Assembly (NCBI GenBank): GCA_009781965.1 | Contig: WQUS01000072.1 | Span: 1-7,263, forward strand | Source: Bacillota bacterium | GTDB lineage: Bacteria; Bacillota; Desulfotomaculia; Desulfotomaculales; Desulfallaceae | Direction of reading: 5' to 3' | DNA: 7,263 nucleotides | Shown: positions 1-6,145 of the stretch, piece by piece | Numbering within the stretch: the first letter of the stretch is position 1 | Layout: each line of letters starts with the position of its first letter | Made by a program: the position numbers and the translations under genes | The notes under the pieces: generated by a model | Seen by the model: the letters and a program-made list of their open reading frames with translations, nothing else | Told to the model about the DNA's origin: nothing | The model's database searches: none

Positions 1-1472
1 GTACTGCTCACCACCGCCGTATTAGAGATATTGCCCGTAGCCCCGGCGCTGACCGTACCCCGGAGCAGCAGTATAAAAGAAGCCCCACTTACCAGCGTAC
101 CGTGAGTATAAGACCCGTTCCAGGGCTGCCAGCTAACTCCGCCGTTAACGGAAAACTGAGCGCCGTTCAGCACCGCCGGCATAGAATCGTTAACCGTCAC
201 ATCCTGAGCGTCGTCGGGCCCGTTATTGACAGTAGTAACCGTGTAAGTCAGCAAATCGCCCGGCTGTACCGATGCCGGGGCGCCAGTTTTAGTGACGGCT
301 AAATCGGCGCTTGCCGCCCCGGACGTGTTGATTTGCGTGGCGAATTGATTGGTAAAGCCGTTAATCGACACGTTGTTGTTGACGGTCAGTTGCCCCTGGG
401 GAGCGCCAGGCTTCAGCCGCATCCGGTATTCCAGATAATAAAAGGAATCGGTGAGGGGCGGGGTATCGGAAAGGAGGGTAGAATCACTGGAATAAACCGC
501 TTGGTTGAGAGAAGTATCCCAATCTATATGGGGCATATTCAGAAAGTCAAAGGACATGGTATTGCCGCTGATGCTCTCACTGAGCAGGTCGGTAAAGACG
601 CCGCCCGCCATTTGATAGGGACCGTAGTAGGTATAACCGGCGCCATATTTCCACAGGCGGAAGGAAAAGGGCACATATTCCAGGTGAGGATCAAAGACAT
701 CGGTGAAGACATCCGCATAGTTCAGGAAATTATCTCCAAACTGGGTCGCGGCAAGCCGGACCTGGTAGGTGATTGTGTCGCCGCTCACCGTGCCGGTTTT
801 GAAAATGGGCCAGTCAATAGATACGTTCGCACTGACGTTTGTAATGGGGTTATTACCGGTTACCCAGTTCTGAAAATCGCTGGGGTTGGCGCCCTGAGTC
901 CATTGCAGCGCCTCTTTGAGGGTCATGCTGTGGCCATGGCCGTCAGTGACAATTTCGTCCAGGGGTAAGTTGTAGCTGAAGGTGAGCCAGGTATCATCCT
1001 GGAAGGGCCATAAGCTGCTGGGCCCAAGGTCCGGCCAAGCAATGCCGGTGGTGTCGCCGATAAAAAACAAATACCATTTGTCCGGCGCCAGATAGGCACT
1101 GTAACCATTGTTGTTGACCTGATCGATGAGGGAATAGTCCACATTGCGGGTCAGGGTTCTTTCCCCTAAAGCATCGCTGTATACTGAAAGCACAGGGCTG
1201 CCCGGTACGTTGAAAAAGAATCTTCTGGCGGTGTTGCCGGCGTCGCCAAATGAACCGTAGACATCCACAAAGCCGTGATCGTCTAAGTACACCGGTTGGT
1301 TATAGCAGGTGTCCGGTACATAGAAAGAGACAGTGTACTGGACATAGGGCGCCTCGCCGCTGCCGTCGTCCCCGACGAAAGCCGCGGTTTTAGTTATGGT
1401 GGGGGCGCCGGCGGTGGGAACCGGCCAAGTCACCTTGCTCAGCTGAGTGATTGGCGTCATATTTGCATGCAT
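1..1472 (-). CDS. DUF11-type repeat surface protein, N-terminal part (runs off left edge)
   Basis: The minus-strand frame is open without a stop from 1472 to the window edge, giving 490 complete residues; the C-terminus is outside. The start ATG at 1472 is chosen because AGGAGG lies 6 bases upstream; an in-frame ATG at 1505 has no such site. Three tandem beta-rich modules seem to open with a Lys-Thr-(Ala/Gly) strand, at about Lys28, Lys225 and Lys395. The last, from about residue 389 (ADLAVTKTGAP, then GDLLTYTVTTVNNGPDDA), matches the DUF11 / conserved-repeat pattern found in large bacterial surface proteins. The first two modules are Tyr/Trp/Asp/Asn-rich and only loosely similar to it. Only one Cys is seen. 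The N-terminus has no hydrophobic signal peptide, odd for a surface protein. Possible explanations are a spore-surface role, non-classical export or a wrong start. No enzymatic motif is seen. The family call is good for the last module; the cellular role is unknown. Confidence 0.85.
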   Translation of the reverse strand, partial: MHANMTPITQLSKVTWPVPTAGAPTITKTAAFVGDDGSGEAPYVQYTVSFYVPDTCYNQPVYLDDHGFVDVYGSFGDAGNTARRFFFNVPGSPVLSVYSDALGERTLTRNVDYSLIDQVNNNGYSAYLAPDKWYLFFIGDTTGIAWPDLGPSSLWPFQDDTWLTFSYNLPLDEIVTDGHGHSMTLKEALQWTQGANPSDFQNWVTGNNPITNVSANVSIDWPIFKTGTVSGDTITYQVRLAATQFGDNFLNYADVFTDVFDPHLEYVPFSFRLWKYGAGYTYYGPYQMAGGVFTDLLSESISGNTMSFDFLNMPHIDWDTSLNQAVYSSDSTLLSDTPPLTDSFYYLEYRMRLKPGAPQGQLTVNNNVSINGFTNQFATQINTSGAASADLAVTKTGAPASVQPGDLLTYTVTTVNNGPDDAQDVTVNDSMPAVLNGAQFSVNGGVSWQPWNGSYTHGTLVSGASFILLLRGTVSAGATGNISNTAVVSS

Positions 1473-1478
1473 AAAAAT

Positions 1479-1484
1479 CCTCCT
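1479..1484 (-). promoter_or_regulatory. Ribosome binding site of the DUF11-type gene
   Basis: On the minus strand AGGAGG is followed after 6 bases (ATTTTT) by ATG at 1472. This near-perfect Shine-Dalgarno match fixes the start and argues that the long minus-strand frame is really translated. Confidence 0.8.
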
Positions 1485-1521
1485 CACTACACAATGGGAG
1501 TCCATCGTGTCCAATTGTTGC

Positions 1522-1537
1522 CAATAGTTTTCTATTG
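1522..1537. repeat. Small inverted repeat upstream of the DUF11-type gene
   Basis: CAATAG and CTATTG form perfect 6-base arms around TTTT. The left arm belongs to a direct repeat spaced ten bases apart: CCAATTGTTG at 1511-1520 and CCAATAGTTT at 1521-1530. The element lies between the upstream terminator and the start of the DUF11-type gene, where an operator or promoter would sit. No convincing -35/-10 pair was found around it, so a regulatory role is only a guess. Confidence 0.35.
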
Positions 1538-1607
1538 ATCATGATATGAAGTAAGCCGCTTGTTTGCCCCACTGCGGTATGAGGACAAGGATGCTTGTTG
1601 TTACGGA

Positions 1608-1644
1608 CATGAAAAGACAGCCGCTTGAAGGCTGTCTTTTCATG
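1608..1644 (-). terminator. Rho-independent terminator after the E1-like gene
   Basis: The 15-base arms at 1608-1622 and 1630-1644 are perfectly complementary (CATGAAAAGACAGCC against GGCTGTCTTTTCATG) around a 7-base loop. The stem carries an A-tract on one side and a T-tract on the other, so it can end transcription on either strand. It lies 57 bases past the stop of the minus-strand E1-like gene and before the DUF11-type gene, separating the two transcripts. Confidence 0.8.
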
Positions 1645-1700
1645 GTGTGTCCCGAGACAAACTGCACGTATAGCTTTCAAGGGGTGGTTCCTTCTGTTAG

Positions 1701-2480
1701 CTACGCAAGCGTCAGTTTATCGTATGTGTTATGCAACCAATCGCCCAAAAGCAGTTCGCTTTCGAGCACGTCTCCCAAGCCAGTCAAGACCTTCACGGCT
1801 TCGGCGGCCTCAAAAGCGGCGCACATGAAAATAGTCGGAACGAGATTTCCCATAATGGTGGTTTCCGCATTTGCATAAAGGTTTTGGAGGAGCGGTCGGC
1901 GCTTAATCGTGGACACTTGGAACGAAGTGTTCCCTAAAGCGCCGTGGATAAGCGGTACCCCCATGTTTAAACACGCCTTTTCGAGCATCACGCGGCTTTC
2001 AACGTTATCGAGCGCGTCTAGTGCCAAGGAGCAGCCCGCGAGCAGCGGCTCAATACTGTTCGCGTCCGCATGCAATACATGGATCTCTACGTCAATGGCG
2101 GAATTGATGTTCAAAACCCGTTCCCGCGCCTGAGCGGCCTTGTCCTTGCCGAGATCACATTCCCTACATAATAGCTGACGATTAAGATTTGATTCGTCGA
2201 ACTGGTCGCTGTCAACCAGCACAAGCCGCCCCACGCCGAGCCTGGCAAGAATTTCGCACAGCGCCCCTCCCAACCCCCCGAGCCCGAGCACGAAAACCCG
2301 ACTGGCCAGGAGCTTTATTTGCGCTTCACGTCCCCAAAAGGATACGTTGTGCAGATATCGCAGCGGCGTAACGCCCTCGTCCAGCAGCATCATCTCCGCC
2401 TCGCGGATGGAGATGTCACGCTTGCCAGCGTATTCCCGAACATCTTGCAGGCTCACCGTTTTATTCTCGCTGTGGTCCAT
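1701..2480 (-). CDS. HesA/MoeB/ThiF-family E1-like adenylyltransferase
   Basis: This 259-residue E1-like enzyme is predicted to adenylate the C-terminal glycine of a ubiquitin-fold protein using ATP; the MoaD-like protein encoded at 5792-6073 is the obvious partner. Visible motifs are the nucleotide loop GLGGLG (66-71), acidic D90 and D92, SNLNRQ (97-102) with the conserved Arg, K114, and DALDN (155-159). A 45-residue helical N-terminal extension precedes the Rossmann core. The CxxC pairs that bind zinc in MoeB/ThiF are absent, and the usual active-site Cys region (about 196-216) has no Cys. The frame extends upstream to an ATG at 2567, but that start lacks a ribosome site and lies ahead of the likely promoter. 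ATG 2480, preceded by GGTGA 4 bases away, is preferred; 2492 and 2501 are alternatives. It diverges from the adh-aor operon, as expected for an AOR cofactor maturation factor. The family is clear; the partner is inferred. Confidence 0.92.
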   Translation of the reverse strand: MDHSENKTVSLQDVREYAGKRDISIREAEMMLLDEGVTPLRYLHNVSFWGREAQIKLLASRVFVLGLGGLGGALCEILARLGVGRLVLVDSDQFDESNLNRQLLCRECDLGKDKAAQARERVLNINSAIDVEIHVLHADANSIEPLLAGCSLALDALDNVESRVMLEKACLNMGVPLIHGALGNTSFQVSTIKRRPLLQNLYANAETTIMGNLVPTIFMCAAFEAAEAVKVLTGLGDVLESELLLGDWLHNTYDKLTLA

Positions 2481-2615
2481 CTTTTCACCCATTCTGACCA
2501 TTGGTAAAGTATAAAATATTCTGTTGGTTCGTATTCTCAATTCGATAGAAACAGTATAAGGAGACATGGGGGAAAAATCAACCTGATTGTATCTTAACGC
2601 GCATCGTCAGTCCAT

Positions 2616-2628
2616 ACCAGTTACTGGT
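2616..2628. repeat. 13-base perfect palindrome in the divergent control region (candidate operator)
   Basis: ACCAGT and ACTGGT flank a single central T. The sequence TTACTG inside it recurs at 2635-2640, a 14-base step. The site lies about midway between the E1-like gene and the adh start, where a regulator could act on both promoters. The protein that would bind it is unknown, and no regulator gene is in the window. Confidence 0.4.
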
Positions 2629-2754
2629 CACACGTTACTGTTCAGCATCAAGCCGGCCCAAGAAAAGAAGGGAAACGAAAACTTTTTGTCTTTTTTTTGC
2701 TTGTTCAGGAGGAGAAAGGGTTAATATATCAAATCTTCTAAATATAGTTAATCG

Positions 2755-2766
2755 TTGCGCAATTGC
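2755..2766. repeat. Overlapping palindromes in the adh leader
   Basis: TTGCGCAA (2755-2762) overlaps GCAATTGC (2759-2766), and GCGC recurs at 2768-2771 so that a short stem could form. The element sits between the possible -10 at 2743-2748 and the ribosome site at 2784, a typical position for a repressor site or leader structure. Short palindromes also occur by chance, so confidence is low. Confidence 0.3.
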
Positions 2767-2783
2767 AGCGCTGGAAAAATTAA

Positions 2784-2788
2784 AGGAG
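2784..2788 (+). promoter_or_regulatory. Ribosome binding site that decides the adh start
   Basis: AGGAG ends 9 bases before ATG 2798. The earlier in-frame ATG at 2789 directly abuts this site and would leave no spacing, so 2798 is the better start. Confidence 0.75.
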
Positions 2789-2797
2789 ATGATAGTT

Positions 2798-3889
2798 ATG
2801 TTATGTAAGGCGGCGGTAGTCCATAGTAAAGACGCGAAATATGTAATTGAAAACATCGAAGTAGCGCCTCCCAAGGCAAACGAAGTGCTTATAAAAATGG
2901 CGGCTTCCGGATTATGCCACACAGATGAACTCGGGCGAGAGCAGGTTATTCCTGTTCCATTACCGGTTGTTCTGGGACATGAGGGTTCCGGCGTAGTGGC
3001 CGAAGTCGGCGCGGCAGTGAAAACGATAAATCCAGGCGACCATGTTGTTATTTCCTTTCCCAGTTGCGGGCACTGCTCCACCTGCTTAGAAGGGAAAACC
3101 CATTTGTGCGAGGACGTCTTCCCGCTATGCTTCGGCGGCAGCATGTCGGACGGAACACAGAGAATAAGCTTAAACGGGCAGGGATTATCGAACTTCTTCG
3201 GGCAAAGTTCTTTCGCGGAATACGCCGTTTCGGAAGAGCGAAATGTGGTAGTTGTCGATAAGGATGTTGATATAGCTCTTCTCGGGCCATTAGGCTGCGG
3301 CTTCCAAACAGGGGCGGGCACCGTTCTTAACGGGCTGCAAGCTAAACCCGGCACATCCATTGTAGTATTTGGTTGCGGCGCGGTTGGCTCGGCGGCGGTT
3401 ATGGGCGCGAAAATCGCCGGTTGTTCGCAAATCATCGCCGTGGATATTGTTCCGGCTAAATTAGCGCTATGCGAACAACTCGGCGCCACTCATACAATCA
3501 ACGGGGAAGAAACCGACGACGTGATTGGCCAAATCAAGAAAATAACCAGCGGCGGCGCTTGTTACTCCATTGAGACGACCGGTATTGGCGAAATCGTGAA
3601 ACAGGCGATACGCTCGCTGAAGCCATTAGGCCATTGCGCCATTGTGGGCGTAAGCGGCGAAATAAATATTCATGTTTTTGAAGATATTATGATGCCGGCA
3701 AGAAGGCTGGAAGGCTTCATCCAAGGGAATTCCATTCCCAAATTGTTTATCCCGCAATTAATCCGGTATTTCAAGGAAGGCCGCTTCCCCATAGATAAGT
3801 TAATTAAATTTTACAAGCTGGAAGAAATTAATGAGGCCTTTGCGGACGTTCACAAAGGCATTACGACCAAAGCTGTATTGAGATTCTAG
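2798..3889 (+). CDS. Zinc-dependent alcohol dehydrogenase (aryl-alcohol dehydrogenase-like)
   Basis: This 363-residue medium-chain dehydrogenase is predicted to oxidise an alcohol to an aldehyde with NAD+, or the reverse, in the cytoplasm. All zinc ligands are visible: catalytic C40, H61 (in GHEGSG) and C167, and structural C90, C93, C96 and C104. The Rossmann loop GCGAVG is at 192-197, and D216 at the end of the next strand favours NAD over NADP. The GPLGCGFQTGAG segment around C167 and the overall length resemble benzyl/aryl-alcohol dehydrogenases such as XylB, but substrate cannot be read from sequence. It is the first gene of a plus-strand operon, with 54 bases and no terminator before aor. 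That pairing suggests its aldehyde is handed to AOR, or that aldehyde made by AOR from an acid is reduced here to alcohol. Family is very sure; substrate and direction are open. Confidence 0.95.
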   Translation: MLCKAAVVHSKDAKYVIENIEVAPPKANEVLIKMAASGLCHTDELGREQVIPVPLPVVLGHEGSGVVAEVGAAVKTINPGDHVVISFPSCGHCSTCLEGKTHLCEDVFPLCFGGSMSDGTQRISLNGQGLSNFFGQSSFAEYAVSEERNVVVVDKDVDIALLGPLGCGFQTGAGTVLNGLQAKPGTSIVVFGCGAVGSAAVMGAKIAGCSQIIAVDIVPAKLALCEQLGATHTINGEETDDVIGQIKKITSGGACYSIETTGIGEIVKQAIRSLKPLGHCAIVGVSGEINIHVFEDIMMPARRLEGFIQGNSIPKLFIPQLIRYFKEGRFPIDKLIKFYKLEEINEAFADVHKGITTKAVLRF

Positions 3890-3930
3890 GTCGCTTCTTA
3901 TTTGGCGTCTTAAAAGCGGCTGCAAAAAAA

Positions 3931-3935
3931 AGGAG
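3931..3935 (+). promoter_or_regulatory. Ribosome binding site of aor
   Basis: AGGAG follows an A-tract and lies 8 bases before ATG 3944. It supports both the chosen start and efficient translation of the second gene of the operon. Confidence 0.75.
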
Positions 3936-3943
3936 ATAAAACA

Positions 3944-5788
3944 ATGTCATTTAAAGGCGGTTTTTTTGGTAAAATTTTAAGGATCGACTTAACCGGCAAA
4001 ACAAGCAAAGTGGACGTGCTGGATGGCGATATTTATCGAAACTATGTCGGCGGCGCCTTATTGGGAACCAAGTTGTTATACGATGAGCTGGCGCCCCACA
4101 CTAATCCGCTTGGCGAAGAAAATAAATTGATTTATGTTCTCGGCCCGTTAACCGGAACGGACACGCCTTGCGCCAGCCGGCTTTGCGTCGCGACCAAATC
4201 CCCCCTGACCGGCACGGTTACCACCTCTTTCAGCGGCGGATTTTTCCCGGCCGAGTTGAAAAAGGCGGGATATGATGCGGTAGTCATATCCGGGAAAGCC
4301 TCCGAACCGGTTTATATACTGATCAAAGACGACCAAGTCACAATTAATAGCGCGGAAAAATATTGGGGCTTAAACACGCTGGATACTCAATTGTATATGA
4401 AAGAAGATTTGCGCGATAAAAACATCAGGATTTCCTGTATCGGCCCTGCCGGCGAAAACTTAAGCGCGATCGCCGGTATCTTCAACGAAGCCAGAGCCGC
4501 CGGGCGCAAAGGCGTCGGCGCGGTTATGGGCAGCAAAAATTTAAAAGCTGTCGCGGTGAAGGGGACTCGACAAGTACCCATAGCCGATAACGAGGCTTTT
4601 AGAAAAGCCGTTGGCCTCATGCTCAAGTATTTTAAGGAAAGCGAGCTGGCCTACCCCGTATTTTCAAAGGTCGGCTCTTCCTGTGCGCTGGAGGCCACAA
4701 GTGCGCTGGGACTCCTTCCGTCTAACAACTGGCAAAGCGCCGAGGACGTAGACTGGGACGCTTTGCTCGGGCCTAACAAAATGAGCGAGTTTAATAAAAC
4801 CAAAAACGCTTGTTACAAATGCCCGATTTCTTGCAGCCAAGTGCGGTTGGTCAAAAACGGCAAATATTCCGGCGTCTCTACCGAAGGTCCCGAATATGAA
4901 TCGCTTTTTTCTCTTGGCAGTTTACTTGGAATCAAGTCCGCCGCATTTACTATCGCGGCAGACAGGCTGTGCGACGAATTGGGGCTTGATAGCATCTCGG
5001 CCGGAGCTACGACGGCTTTTGCCATGGAACTCTACGAAAGAGGAATATTTACCGGCACGGACGGCTTGGAACTAAAATTTGGCCAAGAAGAGGAAGCGCT
5101 TCGTTTTCTCAGGATGCTGGCACACCGGGAGGGATTTGCCGCTATTTTTGCCGACGGCACGAAGAAAGCCGCTGAAAAAATTGGCGGGAATGCTCATCAA
5201 TATACGTTGGAAGTAAAAGGCTTAGAACTGCCGGCTTATGACATCCGTGGGTATAAAGCTCATGGGCTTAATTTCGCCACCTCTTACACCGGCGCGGACC
5301 ATAATAAAGGATATTCCATCCAGGAAGTTTTCGGCATCCCGGTTCCTTACGCCGTGGAGAGGTTGGAGACAAAGGGTAAGGGCAAACTCACTAAATTCAA
5401 TCAGGATTTTGCCGCGCTATATGATATTGTAACCTTATGCGAATTTCCCGCCGTGATTGCTATTCCTTCTGTTCTGCAACAAGTTATAGCCGATATCATG
5501 TCGGCTGTTACCGGGATAGCGTACACGGAAAAAGACATGTGGCTCTTGGGCGAGAGGCTCAATAATTTATGCAAGCTCTTTAATTTGCGCGAAGGCTTTG
5601 CCCGAAAAGACGACAGTCTGCCGGAGAGAATTAAAAACGACCCCCTGAAGTATGGGCTGTCCAAGGGCGAAGTAATCAGCCAGGCGGATTTGGATTTGAT
5701 GCTTGACGAATATTATGAGTGCCGGGGTTGGGATAAAAACGGCGTGCCTGGAGCGGAAAAGTTAAAAGAACTTGGCTTGATGAGCTAA
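3944..5788 (+). CDS. aor: Tungsten-type aldehyde:ferredoxin oxidoreductase
   Basis: At 614 residues this is a full-length AOR-family enzyme (Pyrococcus furiosus AOR is about 605). It catalyses aldehyde plus water to carboxylate, passing electrons to ferredoxin, and can run in reverse to reduce acids when ferredoxin is strongly reduced. The [4Fe-4S] ligands are C290, C293 and C297 (CYKCPISC) plus C499. The tungstopterin motifs are DELGLD (344-349) and DIVTLC (494-499), matching the paired DxxGL(C/D) motifs of the family. E317 in GPEYE and H453 in GADHNKG fall where the P. furiosus active-site Glu and His are expected. The N-terminal domain carries SPLTGT, GGFFPAELKKAGYDA and GAVMGSKNLKA. The P. 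furiosus ExxH iron site is not seen at the equivalent place. No ferredoxin or FAD subunit is adjacent, suggesting a single-subunit enzyme using free ferredoxin. Tungsten rather than molybdenum is inferred from the family. Its position between adh and a MoaD-like gene supports an aldehyde/acid role with dedicated maturation. Confidence 0.97.
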   Translation: MSFKGGFFGKILRIDLTGKTSKVDVLDGDIYRNYVGGALLGTKLLYDELAPHTNPLGEENKLIYVLGPLTGTDTPCASRLCVATKSPLTGTVTTSFSGGFFPAELKKAGYDAVVISGKASEPVYILIKDDQVTINSAEKYWGLNTLDTQLYMKEDLRDKNIRISCIGPAGENLSAIAGIFNEARAAGRKGVGAVMGSKNLKAVAVKGTRQVPIADNEAFRKAVGLMLKYFKESELAYPVFSKVGSSCALEATSALGLLPSNNWQSAEDVDWDALLGPNKMSEFNKTKNACYKCPISCSQVRLVKNGKYSGVSTEGPEYESLFSLGSLLGIKSAAFTIAADRLCDELGLDSISAGATTAFAMELYERGIFTGTDGLELKFGQEEEALRFLRMLAHREGFAAIFADGTKKAAEKIGGNAHQYTLEVKGLELPAYDIRGYKAHGLNFATSYTGADHNKGYSIQEVFGIPVPYAVERLETKGKGKLTKFNQDFAALYDIVTLCEFPAVIAIPSVLQQVIADIMSAVTGIAYTEKDMWLLGERLNNLCKLFNLREGFARKDDSLPERIKNDPLKYGLSKGEVISQADLDLMLDEYYECRGWDKNGVPGAEKLKELGLMS

Positions 5789-5791
5789 AAT

Positions 5792-6073
5792 ATGGCCACA
5801 GTCGAAATTATAGGGGTAGCGCTGGTAAGAGAGTTATTCGGCGCGAAGAAATTGACGTATCCTTTCGAAGGCGAGCTGACGGTGTTCGATTTGCTTGAAA
5901 AACTCGACGAGCAATATGGTTTGGGGAACCTGGTCTATAATGAGGATAAGTCTATATCGGAAAGCATCAGGATCTTTCTCAGAGGAAGAGATATACGGTT
6001 TTTAGAAACCGGGTCGCTTTCTTTACATGACGGCGACACAGTTTTGATTATGCCGATCTTAGCCGGCGGTTAA
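5792..6073 (+). CDS. MoaD/ThiS-like ubiquitin-fold protein with C-terminal Gly-Gly
   Basis: This 93-residue protein shows the beta-grasp pattern of MoaD/ThiS and ends in PILAGG with the stop codon directly after Gly93. In this family the terminal glycine is adenylated by an E1-like enzyme and then made into a thiocarboxylate that donates sulfur, for MoaD to the dithiolene of the pterin cofactor. The start is 3 bases after the aor stop, with no clear ribosome site of its own, so translation is probably coupled to aor. The obvious activating partner is the E1-like protein encoded at 1701-2480. The tight link to aor suggests a role in tungstopterin assembly for that enzyme. A protein-conjugation role like SAMP or TtuB cannot be excluded. 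It is slightly longer than typical MoaD (about 81 residues). Family is sure; exact job is inferred. Confidence 0.93.
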   Translation: MATVEIIGVALVRELFGAKKLTYPFEGELTVFDLLEKLDEQYGLGNLVYNEDKSISESIRIFLRGRDIRFLETGSLSLHDGDTVLIMPILAGG

Positions 6074-6089
6074 CTAGTACAGCATTTTT

Positions 6090-6115
6090 TAAATAAACGG
6101 ATCTCAGCTTATTTA
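6090..6115. terminator. Weak hairpin between convergent genes
   Basis: TAAATAA (6090-6096) and TTATTTA (6109-6115) form a 7-base A/T-only stem with a 12-base loop. It sits between the ends of the MoaD-like gene and the convergent binding-protein gene, where a shared terminator is expected. The stem lacks G/C pairs, and only an alternating TA stretch follows on the plus strand, so it is a poor terminator at best. Nothing better was seen in 6074-6145. Confidence 0.3.
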
Positions 6116-6145
6116 TATATATCATTGCCTCTCACGATTTAACAA

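Larger units (their letters stand above)
2481..2797. promoter_or_regulatory. Divergent intergenic control region between the E1-like gene and the adh-aor operon
   Basis: About 317 bases separate the two divergent starts, and no credible gene lies inside. For the leftward gene, possible promoter hexamers on the minus strand are TTGAGA (2535-2540) with TATTTT (2513-2518), spacing 16, and TATACT (2508-2513). For the rightward operon, TATAGT at 2743-2748 is a fair -10, but no good -35 is visible. The region also contains the symmetric elements listed separately, a T-rich tract around 2682-2698 and an unused AGGAGG at 2707-2712. Divergent promoters are implied by gene orientation; the exact elements are uncertain. 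Confidence 0.45.

Noticed and set aside
333..968. Open plus-strand frame of 211 codons
   Set aside because: It lies antisense to the DUF11-type gene, which has a strong ribosome site and recognisable domain sequence; the plus-strand product matches no family I recognise.
1540..1590. Possible late-sporulation promoter (CATA-type -10) upstream of the DUF11-type gene
   Set aside because: CATATCATG and CATACCGCA on the minus strand resemble the consensus, but each has mismatches and no convincing -35; the similarity is within chance.
2481..2567. N-terminal extension of the E1-like protein to ATG 2567
   Set aside because: No ribosome site precedes that ATG (the minus strand there reads TTTTTCCCCC). 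The extension also overlaps the likely promoter hexamers at 2508-2540.
2622..2645. Possible sigma-54 promoter (CTGGTCAC...TTACTG)
   Set aside because: The invariant GG and GC do not fall at the required spacing and the -12 GC is missing.
2635..3489. Open minus-strand frame of 284 codons
   Set aside because: It is antisense to the alcohol dehydrogenase and its product is a Ser/Thr/Pro-rich mirror of that gene. The dehydrogenase has every zinc ligand and a good start.
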